Part shown: in pieces, positions 42,244 to 53,428 of the stretch | Layout of the letters: every line of letters begins with the position of its first letter | How positions within the stretch are numbered: position 1 is the stretch's first letter | From: Microbispora rosea | GTDB lineage: Bacteria; Actinomycetota; Actinomycetes; Streptosporangiales; Streptosporangiaceae | Assembly (NCBI RefSeq): GCF_900156315.1 | Contig: NZ_FTNI01000006.1 | Coordinates: forward strand, 269,806 to 333,805 | DNA: 64,000 nucleotides | Reading direction: 5' to 3' | Made by a program: the position numbers and the translations under genes | Notes under the pieces: model-generated | Database searches by the model: none | What the model saw: only the letters and a program-made list of their open reading frames with translations | Told to the model about the DNA's origin: nothing

Positions 42244-42684
42244 TCAGCTCTGCTGCTGCTGCCCGCCTCCCGGCTTCTCGATGGGGATTCGCCTGCGCTC
42301 CTCCCGCTCTTCGGCGAGCCGCACGCTCACCTCGAGGATGCCCTTGTCATAGGTGGCCTTCACGTCGTTCTCGTCCACGTTCTGCGGCAGCACGACCGAC
42401 CGGGTGAAGGCCCCGTACCGGAACTCGGTGCGGTGCGCCTGCCGCTCCTCGTGGCGGCGTTCCGCGTGAATGGTCAGCATGCCGTTCGACACGCTGATCT
42501 CCACGTCCTTGTCCGGGTCGATCCCGGGCAGTTCGGCGCGCAGCACGTACCGGCCGTCCTTCACGTAGTCCTCAAGCCGCATCTGCTGTCCGGCCATCGG
42601 CCGGAGCGCGGCCATCGGCGCCTCCAGCAGGTCGAACAGGTCGGGAACGAGACCTCTGGACTCCCGTCGCATCGGAGCGCTCAT
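42244..42684 (-). CDS. Hsp20/alpha-crystallin small heat-shock protein
   Basis: 146 aa. Alpha-crystallin domain: RLEDYVKDGRYVLRAELPGIDPDKDVEISVSNGMLTIHAERRHE, then FTRSVVLPQNVDENDVKATYDKGILEVSV, with the C-terminal I-x-I motif as IPI. The tail ends in Gln (GGGQQQQS). A holdase chaperone of the HspX/Hsp18 type. The ATG at 42684 has GGAGG 8 nt upstream. It belongs to the DUF1876-USP-Hsp20 stress cluster. No HspR (HAIR) box was evident. Confidence 0.95.
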   Translation of the reverse strand: MSAPMRRESRGLVPDLFDLLEAPMAALRPMAGQQMRLEDYVKDGRYVLRAELPGIDPDKDVEISVSNGMLTIHAERRHEERQAHRTEFRYGAFTRSVVLPQNVDENDVKATYDKGILEVSVRLAEEREERRRIPIEKPGGGQQQQS

Positions 42685-42896
42685 GCCTGTCACCTCCGTC
42701 CGGCAGAACTCATCACTGACGAAATACCCGGAAGAAATCGGACAAATCACCACGACTGGGCCGCTACCTTGTGCGATGTTCTTTCGATATCCACCATCGC
42801 CGGCCAGCTCTGACAGCGGGCTGTCGCCGTCCTGACGCCATCGTGGATCACGTGAGCCTGCCCCCGCCGAAGGTGCACCTCACGCGGCTGCGCCTG

Positions 42897-44222
42897 CTAC
42901 ACCCGGGCCCGCACCACAAGGTCACCCTGCAGGTAGGCATCAGACCGCCGGGACAACGGGAAGACCGCGCGCAGCCTCGCGCCCGGGCTGTGCGGGACCA
43001 CCTGGAGGGTCCCTCCGTGAGCCCGGGCGATATCCCGGGCGATGGGCAGCCCCAACCCCGAGCCCCCCGTGTCCCGGGCGCGGGCGTGGTCCAGGCGGGT
43101 GAAGCGGTCGAAGACGCTGGTGTGGTGTTCCGGGGGGATACCGGGGCCGTCGTCCACGACGTCGAGGACGGCGTGGTCGCCCGGAGACGTGAGGGTGACG
43201 TGGACTGACGTGGAGGCGTGACGGACCGCGTTGTCGACGAGGTTCGCGACAAGGCGGCGGAGTCGGTCGGCCGAGCCGTTGACGAGCAGGTCGGGGGTGA
43301 GGTCGAGATACACGTGGACGTCCGGACGGGGGCGCTTGCGGACGGCCTCCTCGGCGACGACCTGGGCCAGGTCCAGTTCCTCGGCCCGCAAGAGGGGTTC
43401 GCCGGCGTCGAGCCGGGCCAGCAGGAGGAGGTCGGCGGAAAGGGACTGGAGGCGTGCGACGTCGTCCAGCGCCGCAGTCGCCAGCGGCTTCTCGGCGGGC
43501 CGGGCCAGCTCCAGCCGGGTTCGCAGGACCGCCAGTGGGCTGCGGAGTTCGTGTGCGGCGTCGGCGACGAACTGTCGCTGCGCGTCGACGGCGGTCTGCA
43601 GTCGGTTGAGGGTCGCGTTGACGGTGCGGGCCAGTGCCGCGATCTCGTCTCGGGTATCCGGTTCCGGTACGCGTTCGTGCAGGCCGTACGCGGTGATGTC
43701 GGCGACCTTCGCTCTGATCGCGGAGACCGGTCGCAGCACTCGGCCGACCGCCAGCCAGGTGAACAGCGCGACCACTGCGAGGAGCGCCGGAACCCCCGGG
43801 ATCAGCAGGTTCCTCAGCGTGGTCATCGCCGCCAGAGCGGGTACCTTGGAAGCCTTTCCGAGGACGGTGACCGGGCCGTCCTCGGTCTCGAACGTCCGTT
43901 GGACCACGAGCACGGCCTCGCCGGATAACGGGGGGCCGTCGGCTTCGCCAGTGGCAGCCGAGCCCGGCATCGGTCCCTTCCCGCCCGGCGGCACCGGTCC
44001 CTTTCCACCCGGCGGCACCGCTCCGTCTCCGTCCACCGGTTCACCCGGCCCCGACTCCGCCTTCAGGTGTTCCATCTTCGCCTTGGCGTCGTTCGCCGCC
44101 AACTCCTTGGTGGAGGTCGTCAGGCTCGAGTCCAGCGCGGCGAACAGCGCGATCGAGGCCAGGCAGAGCGCCGCCGCCACCGCCGCGGTGGCCGTCAGCG
44201 TCGTGCGCAGGCGTACTCCCAT
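42897..44222 (-). CDS. OmpR-system sensor histidine kinase
   Basis: 441 aa. First membrane helix at about residues 8-30, an extracytoplasmic segment (31-135) containing VPPGGKGPVPPGGKGPMPG, a second helix at about 138-160, a HAMP linker (RPVSAIRAKVADITAYGLHERV), HisKA with QFVADAAHELRSPLAVLRTRLE (phospho-His at about 224) and HATPase_c (LVANLVDNAVRHA; DDGPGIPPE; GGSGLGLPIARDIARAHGG). The start is 1 nt after the regulator stop, so they are coupled. The small Pro/Gly-rich sensor domain gives no clue to the signal. Its likely target is the divergent secreted repeat protein. Confidence 0.93.
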   Translation of the reverse strand: MGVRLRTTLTATAAVAAALCLASIALFAALDSSLTTSTKELAANDAKAKMEHLKAESGPGEPVDGDGAVPPGGKGPVPPGGKGPMPGSAATGEADGPPLSGEAVLVVQRTFETEDGPVTVLGKASKVPALAAMTTLRNLLIPGVPALLAVVALFTWLAVGRVLRPVSAIRAKVADITAYGLHERVPEPDTRDEIAALARTVNATLNRLQTAVDAQRQFVADAAHELRSPLAVLRTRLELARPAEKPLATAALDDVARLQSLSADLLLLARLDAGEPLLRAEELDLAQVVAEEAVRKRPRPDVHVYLDLTPDLLVNGSADRLRRLVANLVDNAVRHASTSVHVTLTSPGDHAVLDVVDDGPGIPPEHHTSVFDRFTRLDHARARDTGGSGLGLPIARDIARAHGGTLQVVPHSPGARLRAVFPLSRRSDAYLQGDLVVRARV

Positions 44223-44223
44223 G

Positions 44224-44892
44224 TCAGCCCTCCAGCCGGTAGCCCACGCCCCGCACGGTTTTCAGCGTCGTCCGTCCGAACGGTTTGTCGATCTTGCGGC
44301 GCAGCGCGCTGATGTAGACCTCGACGACGTTCGAATCGCCGTCGTACGCGAAGTCCCACGCCTGGGCGAGCAGCTCGGACTTGGTCACCACCTCGCCCGT
44401 GTGCCGCGTCAGGCAGTGCAGGATCGCGAACTCCTTGGGTGTCAACGCGATCTGTACGTCCCCGCGACTGCACCGCAGCCCCGCCGGATCGACCCGGAGA
44501 TCTCCGACGGTCAGCACCGTCGGCCGCTCCCGCACCTTGCGCCGGGCCAGTGCCCTGAGTCGCGCCAGCAGTACGACGTACGAAAACGGCTTGGTCAGAT
44601 AGTCGTCCGCGCCGGTGTCCAGTGCCTCCGCCTCGTCGTACTCTCCGTCCTTCGCGGTCAGCATGAGGATCGGCGTCCAGTTCCCGGCCTCCCGCAGCTT
44701 CGCGCAGACCCCATAGCCGTGCAGCAACGGCAGCATCACGTCCAGCATGATCACGTCGTACGAATGCTCGGTCGCCATCCACAGGCCCTCGCGCCCGTCG
44801 TAGGCGAGATCGACCGCGAAGCCCTCTTTGGTCAGGCCGTCTTTGAGCAGCTCGGTCAGCCTGCGTTCGTCTTCCACCAGAAGTAGGCGCAC
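44224..44892 (-). CDS. OmpR-family response regulator
   Basis: 222 aa. Receiver: RLLLVEDERRLTELL, phospho-Asp51 (YDVIMLDVMLP), LTAKDGEYDEAEALDTGADDYLTKPF. The OmpR/PhoB winged helix is LTPKEFAILHCLTRHTGEVVTKSELLAQAW and NVVEVYISALRRKIDKPFG. A GTG at 44892 fits the family start; an ATG at 44928 is an alternative. It forms a coupled pair with the kinase and is divergent from the secreted triple-repeat gene, with a typical direct repeat between. Confidence 0.92.
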   Translation of the reverse strand: MRLLLVEDERRLTELLKDGLTKEGFAVDLAYDGREGLWMATEHSYDVIMLDVMLPLLHGYGVCAKLREAGNWTPILMLTAKDGEYDEAEALDTGADDYLTKPFSYVVLLARLRALARRKVRERPTVLTVGDLRVDPAGLRCSRGDVQIALTPKEFAILHCLTRHTGEVVTKSELLAQAWDFAYDGDSNVVEVYISALRRKIDKPFGRTTLKTVRGVGYRLEG

Positions 44893-44946
44893 GTCAACAG
44901 GGTGAAGGCACGCACCTAAGGTAAACATGAAGATCGTCTTTTACCT

Positions 44947-44964
44947 CTTCAGGGTCGCTTCAGG
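44947..44964. promoter_or_regulatory. OmpR-type direct-repeat operator
   Basis: CTTCAGG (44947-44953) is repeated at 44958-44964, exactly 11 bp apart, the phasing used by OmpR/PhoB-type regulators. It lies 54 bp upstream of the two-component regulator start and 70 bp before the secreted-protein start. Confidence 0.6.
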
Positions 44965-45034
44965 TGTAGGGGCCCAAACTGCTGAGCGTTTCGTCAACCG
45001 ATCATGGGCAGCCGATCTAGGGAGTGACCAGAGA

Positions 45035-45658
45035 GTGAAGAAGAGGAGCATGATTCTCGCGGGGGTCGTCATGACGGTGGGCCTCGGCATCGGCGGCGCC
45101 ACGGCCGCGTCCGCGACCTCCACCGGCGCCCCGAAGCCGGGGGTCGCCTGCGTCGTGAAGGGGAAGCCGACGACCGCGGAGGAGGGCAAGTCCACCGTCA
45201 AGGTCGACCGCGACGGCAAGGTCTTCGTGGACGGCAAGGAGGTCCCGAAGGGGAAGCTGAGCACCCTCTGCAAGCGGCCCCCGCTGCCCGGCAAGGGCGT
45301 CGTCTGCATCATGAAGGTCAAGGCCGACAAGGGAGACATTCACCGAGGGGGCGGGGTCAAGGTCCGCAAGGTCAAGGGCGGCAAGGTCTTCGTGGACGGC
45401 AAGGAGGTCTCGAAGAGGAAGCTGAGCACCCTCTGCAAGCGGCCTCCGCTGCCCGGCAAGGGCGTCGTCTGCATCGTGCACGTCAAGGCCGGCGAGAGCG
45501 GTGGGTTCGGCACGAGCGGCGAGAAGGTCTACGTCGACGGCAAGCCGGCCCCGAAGGGGAAGGCGGGTATCAAGTGCCCGATGCCCAAGAAGCTCGGTGA
45601 GGGCATGAAGGACGTGCCCGCCGAGGACGGCGCCCCTGTGACCGTCACGCCGAACTGA
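45035..45658 (+). CDS. Secreted protein with three Cys-paired repeats
   Basis: 207 aa. Signal peptide KKRSMILAGVVMTVGLGIGG, cleavage after ASA (residue 27). The mature part has three tandem units of ~52-55 aa, each running from a G-V-x-C-V/I strand through KVFVDGKEVPKGK to a second Cys: Cys39-Cys79, Cys91-Cys134 and Cys146-Cys181. The second Cys of units 1 and 2 lies in LSTLCKRPPLPG. Mostly Lys, Gly and Val; six Cys suggest three disulfides. No family recognised. It is divergent from a dedicated OmpR-type TCS, and the direct repeat suggests control by it. Confidence 0.75.
   Translation: MKKRSMILAGVVMTVGLGIGGATAASATSTGAPKPGVACVVKGKPTTAEEGKSTVKVDRDGKVFVDGKEVPKGKLSTLCKRPPLPGKGVVCIMKVKADKGDIHRGGGVKVRKVKGGKVFVDGKEVSKRKLSTLCKRPPLPGKGVVCIVHVKAGESGGFGTSGEKVYVDGKPAPKGKAGIKCPMPKKLGEGMKDVPAEDGAPVTVTPN
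45215..45475 (+). repeat. Internal 96-bp duplication in the secreted repeat gene
   Basis: Segments 45215-45310 and 45380-45475 are nearly identical in sequence, encoding KVFVDGKEV to GKGVVCI twice. Near-identity at silent positions points to a recent duplication or gene conversion. Confidence 0.85.
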
Positions 45659-45694
45659 CGCACAACTCGCCGGAGGCGCTGACCACTCCATGCG

Positions 45695-45728
45695 AACGTC
45701 CCGCCGGCCACCTCGCCGGCGGGACGTT
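45695..45728. terminator. Strong hairpin terminator
   Basis: Perfect 13-bp stem AACGTCCCGCCGG (45695-45707) with CCGGCGGGACGTT (45716-45728), 8-nt loop. It ends 37-70 bp after the secreted-protein stop and directly after the stop of the GAPDH remnant on the other strand. Confidence 0.75.
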
Positions 45729-45735
45729 CCGCCGG

Positions 45736-45859
45736 TCAGCCGCGTGCGAGCCGTTCGAGCGTGTCGACGACGCGGTTCGAGAAGCCCCCACTCGTCCTCG
45801 TACCAGGCGACCACCTTGACCTGCTTGCCGTCGCCGCGGGTGAGGGCGGCGTCGAACAT
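45736..45859 (-). pseudogene. Frameshifted C-terminal remnant of a GAPDH gene
   Basis: Reading leftward from 45859 gives MFDAALTRGDGKQVKVVAWY then EDEWG; after a one-base frame change it continues FSNRVVDTLERLARG to a stop at 45736. Together these are the last ~40 residues of glyceraldehyde-3-phosphate dehydrogenase (K-V-V-A-W-Y-D-N-E-W-G-F-S-N-R is a family landmark). The shift lies in a C5 run at 45785-45789 (an extra G on the coding strand). The catalytic Cys domain is absent. It is a dead fragment retaining its terminator at 45695-45728. The rest of the gap (45860-46002) holds no gene. Confidence 0.8.
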
Positions 45860-46002
45860 CGGTGAAGCGGGATGACCGGTGAAAACGCCGGGGAGGGCGG
45901 GAGCAGCCCCGACACCGGGCCCCGTGCGGGCAAAATGGGGATATTCGCCCGGAAACGGGCGAATCAGCGAGGACCGCCGATGCCCAGTGAACGGAGTGCG
46001 CG

Positions 46003-46401
46003 ATGAGGTTCGTACGCGAAGGTGAGATCAAGGCCACCCGGCCGGGAGCGGACAGGTTCACCGACGGCGTGTGGGAGGCGTCGGCGCTGGAGGAGCTGGA
46101 GCCGGACGGCCTGCGGGCCCAGCGTTTCTCCTACGAACCGCAGGCCCGCTCGGGCTGGCACACCCACGACGGGGAGCAGGCGCTGTACGTGCTGTCGGGG
46201 CGCGGGGTGGTGACGCGCTGGGGCGAGACCGCGGGCACGCGCATCGGGCCGGGCGACTGGGTCCACGTGCAGCCGGGCGAGAAGCACTGGCACGGGGCGG
46301 CCGCCGACGACACGCTGGTGCACATCGCCGTCACGGCGAGCGGCGCGACGCACTGGCACGGGCCGGTGACCGACGAGGAGTACCGCGCCGGTCTGGGCTG
46401 A
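46003..46401 (+). CDS. Single-domain cupin protein
   Basis: 132 aa. Cupin motif 1 is GWHTHDGEQALYVLSGRGVV, with the metal-ligand His-x-His...Glu, and motif 2 is PGDWVHVQPGEKHWHGA with the last His. A metal-binding small cupin; enzyme activity unknown. The ATG at 46003 begins the domain. It stands alone between the GAPDH remnant and the kinase-like gene. Confidence 0.85.
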   Translation: MRFVREGEIKATRPGADRFTDGVWEASALEELEPDGLRAQRFSYEPQARSGWHTHDGEQALYVLSGRGVVTRWGETAGTRIGPGDWVHVQPGEKHWHGAAADDTLVHIAVTASGATHWHGPVTDEEYRAGLG

Positions 46402-46426
46402 GCGGCGGCCGGACGGCTCCGGCTGC

Positions 46427-46445
46427 CGTCGTCTTCTAGACGACG
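46427..46445. terminator. Hairpin terminator after the cupin gene
   Basis: CGTCGTCT (46427-46434) and AGACGACG (46438-46445), perfect 8-bp stem with a TCT loop, 26 bp after the cupin stop and before the convergent P-loop kinase gene. Confidence 0.55.
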
Positions 46446-46454
46446 CGCGGATCA

Positions 46455-46530
46455 AGGAGGCGGCGCGGATCGGGGACCTGCGGCGGGCGGGTCCAGGAGG
46501 CGGCGCACGGATCGGGGATCTACGGCGGGG
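46455..46530. repeat. Imperfect 40-bp direct duplication
   Basis: Two copies of an AGGAGGCGGCGC...GGATCGGGGA...CGGCGGG block, starting at 46455 and 46495, with a few differences. Located between the cupin and kinase-like genes; function unknown. Confidence 0.6.
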
Positions 46531-46565
46531 GCACGCCGAGGCGTGCCCGGCCGGCGCGATGCGGC

Positions 46566-47108
46566 TCAGCCGGTGACGATGACGAGGTCGGCACGGGAGC
46601 GCACGTCGTGGCGGGCGTAGTACCGCTCCTCCTGCTCGGCCCAGCGCCGCCAGTGGGGCGCGTACAGCTCGCCGTCGCGGGCGAGCGCCCGCGCCCTGCG
46701 GACCTTCTCGCCGGCCTCCAGCCACACGAGCCCGCTGAGGTACGGCCCCGCCTCGCGGGCACCGCAGCCCACGCCCTCGATCACGACGGCGTCCGCCCTG
46801 GGGGTCTCGCGCCATTCGGCGTACCGGCCCCGCGTCCAGTCGTAGCGCCGCCAGCGTGCCCGGTCCCCGCGGCCCAGGGGACGCAGCACCCACTCAAGCA
46901 GGGCGTCCACCCCGGCCTCCAGGCCGTCCCAGCCGTCGTACAGGTCGTCCATCCGGACGACCGGCGCGGTGAGCGCCGCGGCCACGGCGGCGGCCAGCGT
47001 CGACTTGCCCGCGCCCGAGCGCCCCTCGACGGCCAGGACGCGGGTGCCGGCGGCGCGGGCGGACCGCGTGCGCAGCCAGCGCGCGACGGCGGCGGGATCG
47101 GGGGTCAC
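46566..47108 (-). CDS. Uridine-kinase-like P-loop protein
   Basis: 180 aa. Walker A AVEGRSGAGKSTLAAAVAAAL, then VRMDDLYDGWDGLEAG, RYDWTRGRYAEW, VIEGVGCGA and YLSGLVWLEAGEKVRRARAL: the pattern of the uridine-kinase/phosphoribulokinase-like family, where D-D-x-Y/F follows the first strand. The nucleoside or other substrate is not determinable. The GTG at 47108 is the best start, just before the P-loop domain. Convergent with the cupin gene. Confidence 0.8.
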   Translation of the reverse strand: MTPDPAAVARWLRTRSARAAGTRVLAVEGRSGAGKSTLAAAVAAALTAPVVRMDDLYDGWDGLEAGVDALLEWVLRPLGRGDRARWRRYDWTRGRYAEWRETPRADAVVIEGVGCGAREAGPYLSGLVWLEAGEKVRRARALARDGELYAPHWRRWAEQEERYYARHDVRSRADLVIVTG

Positions 47109-47232
47109 GCGGGCCGAGCCTAACGGAGCCCCGGCGCGCCGCTCTCTCTGGCCGGGGCCGGCCCCCGCACTGATCAGGTCCCCGGGCACGATGCGGGAGC
47201 GGTCACGAAAAGGCCCCGGAGAGACCCGAGGT

Positions 47233-47280
47233 CACGAGAACGGCCCGGAGAGACCGGCCGATCCCTCCGGGCCGCTCGTG
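47233..47280 (-). terminator. Long hairpin terminator of the 96-aa membrane gene
   Basis: A two-part stem: CACGAG (47233-47238) plus CGGCCCGGAG (47241-47250) pairs with CTCCGGGCCG (47265-47274) plus CTCGTG (47275-47280), 16 bp in total with a small bulge. It lies just after the stop of the 96-aa gene at 47299. Confidence 0.7.
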
Positions 47281-47298
47281 AGGCCCGTGCCCGCCCCG

Positions 47299-47589
47299 CT
47301 ACACGCCGGCGCGGGTGGGGCGGCGGATGTCGCTGCTCTGCTCCTGCCACTCGGGGGTCTCCGGCCCCTTCTCCTCGGCCATCTCCTCCATGCGCAGGGC
47401 GATCCCCATCGCGAAGAAGGTCGGCGCCCACTCGCCGACGAACAGCGCCCAGCGGTCGGCGCGCTCGATGCCGGCCGCCTCGTATTTGTTCGAGATGATC
47501 CAGGAGGCGATCGACATGCCGATCGACCCCATGGCGGCGCCGTACATCATGCTGGAGCGCAGTCCCATTTTGTGGAGTGTGGTGATCAT
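47299..47589 (-). CDS. Small two-helix membrane protein, unknown function
   Basis: 96 aa. Two membrane helices (MMYGAAMGSIGMSIASWIIS and WALFVGEWAPTFFAMGIALR) joined by a polar loop (NKYEAAGIERADR), then an acidic tail (MEEMAEEKGPETPEWQEQ). No family recognised. The ATG at 47589 has AAGGGGG 5 nt upstream. It ends at a strong terminator and is divergent from ppgK across ~155 bp. Confidence 0.7.
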   Translation of the reverse strand: MITTLHKMGLRSSMMYGAAMGSIGMSIASWIISNKYEAAGIERADRWALFVGEWAPTFFAMGIALRMEEMAEEKGPETPEWQEQSSDIRRPTRAGV

Positions 47590-47743
47590 ACGTGTCCCCC
47601 TTGTGGTGTTTTGCCCCGATTCCGGGCGTACCCGGCCTGTCCTTCCGTAACCCGGACGGTCCCACGACGCCGTGCGATACTCGCGACCGCGCATGAGGCG
47701 GGGACGGCCGGGTAGCCGTCCAGTCGGACCAGGAGGGGCGTCA

Positions 47744-48493
<750 letters not shown>

Positions 48494-48496
48494 GCT

Positions 48497-48527
48497 CCCC
48501 GGGGCGCCCCCAGGGCGTCCCCCGGGG
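48497..48527 (+). terminator. Hairpin terminator after ppgK
   Basis: GC-only hairpin with nested arms: CCCCGGGG-c-GCCC and GGGC-gt-CCCCCGGGG around a short loop, starting 4 bp after the ppgK stop. Confidence 0.55.
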
Positions 48528-48593
48528 CATCCTTGAGCATCCCCGGGTGTCTCCCGGGCGATAGAAGTCCCTTATTCCTACCTGGACAGCGGG

Positions 48594-48621
48594 TAATATC
48601 GCTGCCATGATGACCCCATGA
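48594..48621 (+). promoter_or_regulatory. Promoter and mini-ORF ahead of the leader peptide
   Basis: A -10 box TAATAT (48594-48599) is followed 7 nt later by ATG-ATG-ACC-CCA-TGA (48607-48621), a possible leaderless four-codon ORF (MMTP) whose stop overlaps the ATG of the leader peptide at 48618 (ATGA). The transcript start would fall at about 48606-48607. Confidence 0.5.
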
Positions 48622-48689
48622 ACTCCTCGGGGAGGTTGACCCAGCGCCGGCACATCGACCTGCTGCGCGTCTGCGCCGCCGCCTGTTGA
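48618..48689 (+). CDS. Short leader peptide of the RRHxDL...C type
   Basis: 23 aa ending RRHIDLLRVCAAAC then stop. The R-R-H-x-D-L-x-R core with a terminal Cys matches the actinobacterial putative leader peptides found ahead of sulfur and cysteine genes, where Cys codons at the end are believed to sense cysteinyl-tRNA supply (as shown for Cys-rich leaders in mycobacteria). It sits 48 bp upstream of the winged-helix regulator gene. Too short for standard gene finding. Confidence 0.7.
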   Translation: MNSSGRLTQRRHIDLLRVCAAAC

Positions 48690-48737
48690 CGACCGCGGTC
48701 ACCACCGTCCGGTACGCCACGAGGCAAGGAGAGGGGC

Positions 48738-49241
48738 ATGTCCCACCAGAACGTGATCGACTTTGTGGAGCGCAGGCGCGAGCAGGGCCATGAGCCCCCC
48801 GATCTCGGGCAGGGGTCCGTGCTCGGCGTGCTGCCGGTGCCGGAGACCGGCGCCGTGCTGATGATCGTGGGCTATCTGGTGCCCGCCGGGGGCGCGGCGG
48901 ACGCGCCGGAGCAGCCGGTCGCCGCCCTGCAGAGGCGGGCGGCCGCCGGCGAGGAGGAACTGGTCCTGGACCGGGCCGCGCGGGTGGCCCGGGCCGGCGG
49001 CGAGGAGATCGAGCTGACCTTCCGGGAGTTCGAGCTGCTCGACTACCTCAGCTCGGCCCCCGGCCGGGTCTACAACCGCCGCCAGCTCATGGCCGCCGTC
49101 TGGGACCGGTACGACGACGAGGGCGGCCGTACGGTCGACGTGCACGTCCTGCGGCTGCGCCGCAAGCTGGGCGGGCACGCGGGCCGCATCGTGACCGTCC
49201 GCAACGTGGGGTACAAGTACCAGCCGGCGCGCCGCCGCTGA
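48738..49241 (+). CDS. Orphan winged-helix DNA-binding protein (OmpR C-domain type)
   Basis: 167 aa. No receiver domain; the N-terminal ~75 residues (starting MSHQNVIDFVERRREQGHEP, then VLMIVGYLVPAGGAAD) are not recognised. The C-terminal half is a PhoB/OmpR winged helix: EIELTFREFELLDYLSSAPGRVYNRRQLMAAVWDRYDDEGGRTVDVHVLRLRRKLG. It is probably a transcription factor lacking phosphorylation control. The ATG at 48738 has AAGGAGAGGGG just upstream. The leader peptide just upstream suggests its expression responds to cysteine or sulfur state. Confidence 0.8.
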   Translation: MSHQNVIDFVERRREQGHEPPDLGQGSVLGVLPVPETGAVLMIVGYLVPAGGAADAPEQPVAALQRRAAAGEEELVLDRAARVARAGGEEIELTFREFELLDYLSSAPGRVYNRRQLMAAVWDRYDDEGGRTVDVHVLRLRRKLGGHAGRIVTVRNVGYKYQPARRR

Positions 49242-49313
49242 CACCGCTCGAAAGGGCCGCCGGAAAAACGGCTGGCAGATCGGCGGGGTGCGTTGCCTAT
49301 CCTTGAGCATGGA

Positions 49314-53232
<3,919 letters not shown>

Positions 53233-53237
<5 letters not shown>

Positions 53238-53412
53238 TCTTGTAGTCCGTCGCAGTCATGCCCTCTGAGCTGCGCTTCATCGCTCCGTGATCATGCGGGC
53301 ATTCGCGTCCTGCCGCGCCTGGTTATGCGTGGAGACCGGCATTTCCCTGCAAGATCACAAAGTGAATAGGCGCAGGTCACGGCACCTGCGTGCAACATAA
53401 TCCAAGATCACG
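53233..53412. repeat. Intergenic segment bounded by inverted 10-bp repeats
   Basis: CGTGATCTTG (53233-53242) and its perfect inverse CAAGATCACG (53403-53412) bound ~180 bp. A further CAAGATCAC lies at 53350-53358, and C-rich and G-rich runs flank the ends. The interior is less GC-rich than either neighbour. It may be a small inverted-repeat element or a paired 3' structure. Confidence 0.4.
53371..53390. terminator. Hairpin between hrpA and ggt
   Basis: CGCAGGT (53371-53377) and ACCTGCG (53384-53390), a 7-bp stem with a 6-nt loop, between the convergent hrpA and gamma-glutamyltransferase genes. Confidence 0.4.
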
Positions 53413-53428
53413 CGGGGGGTGGTGGGGG

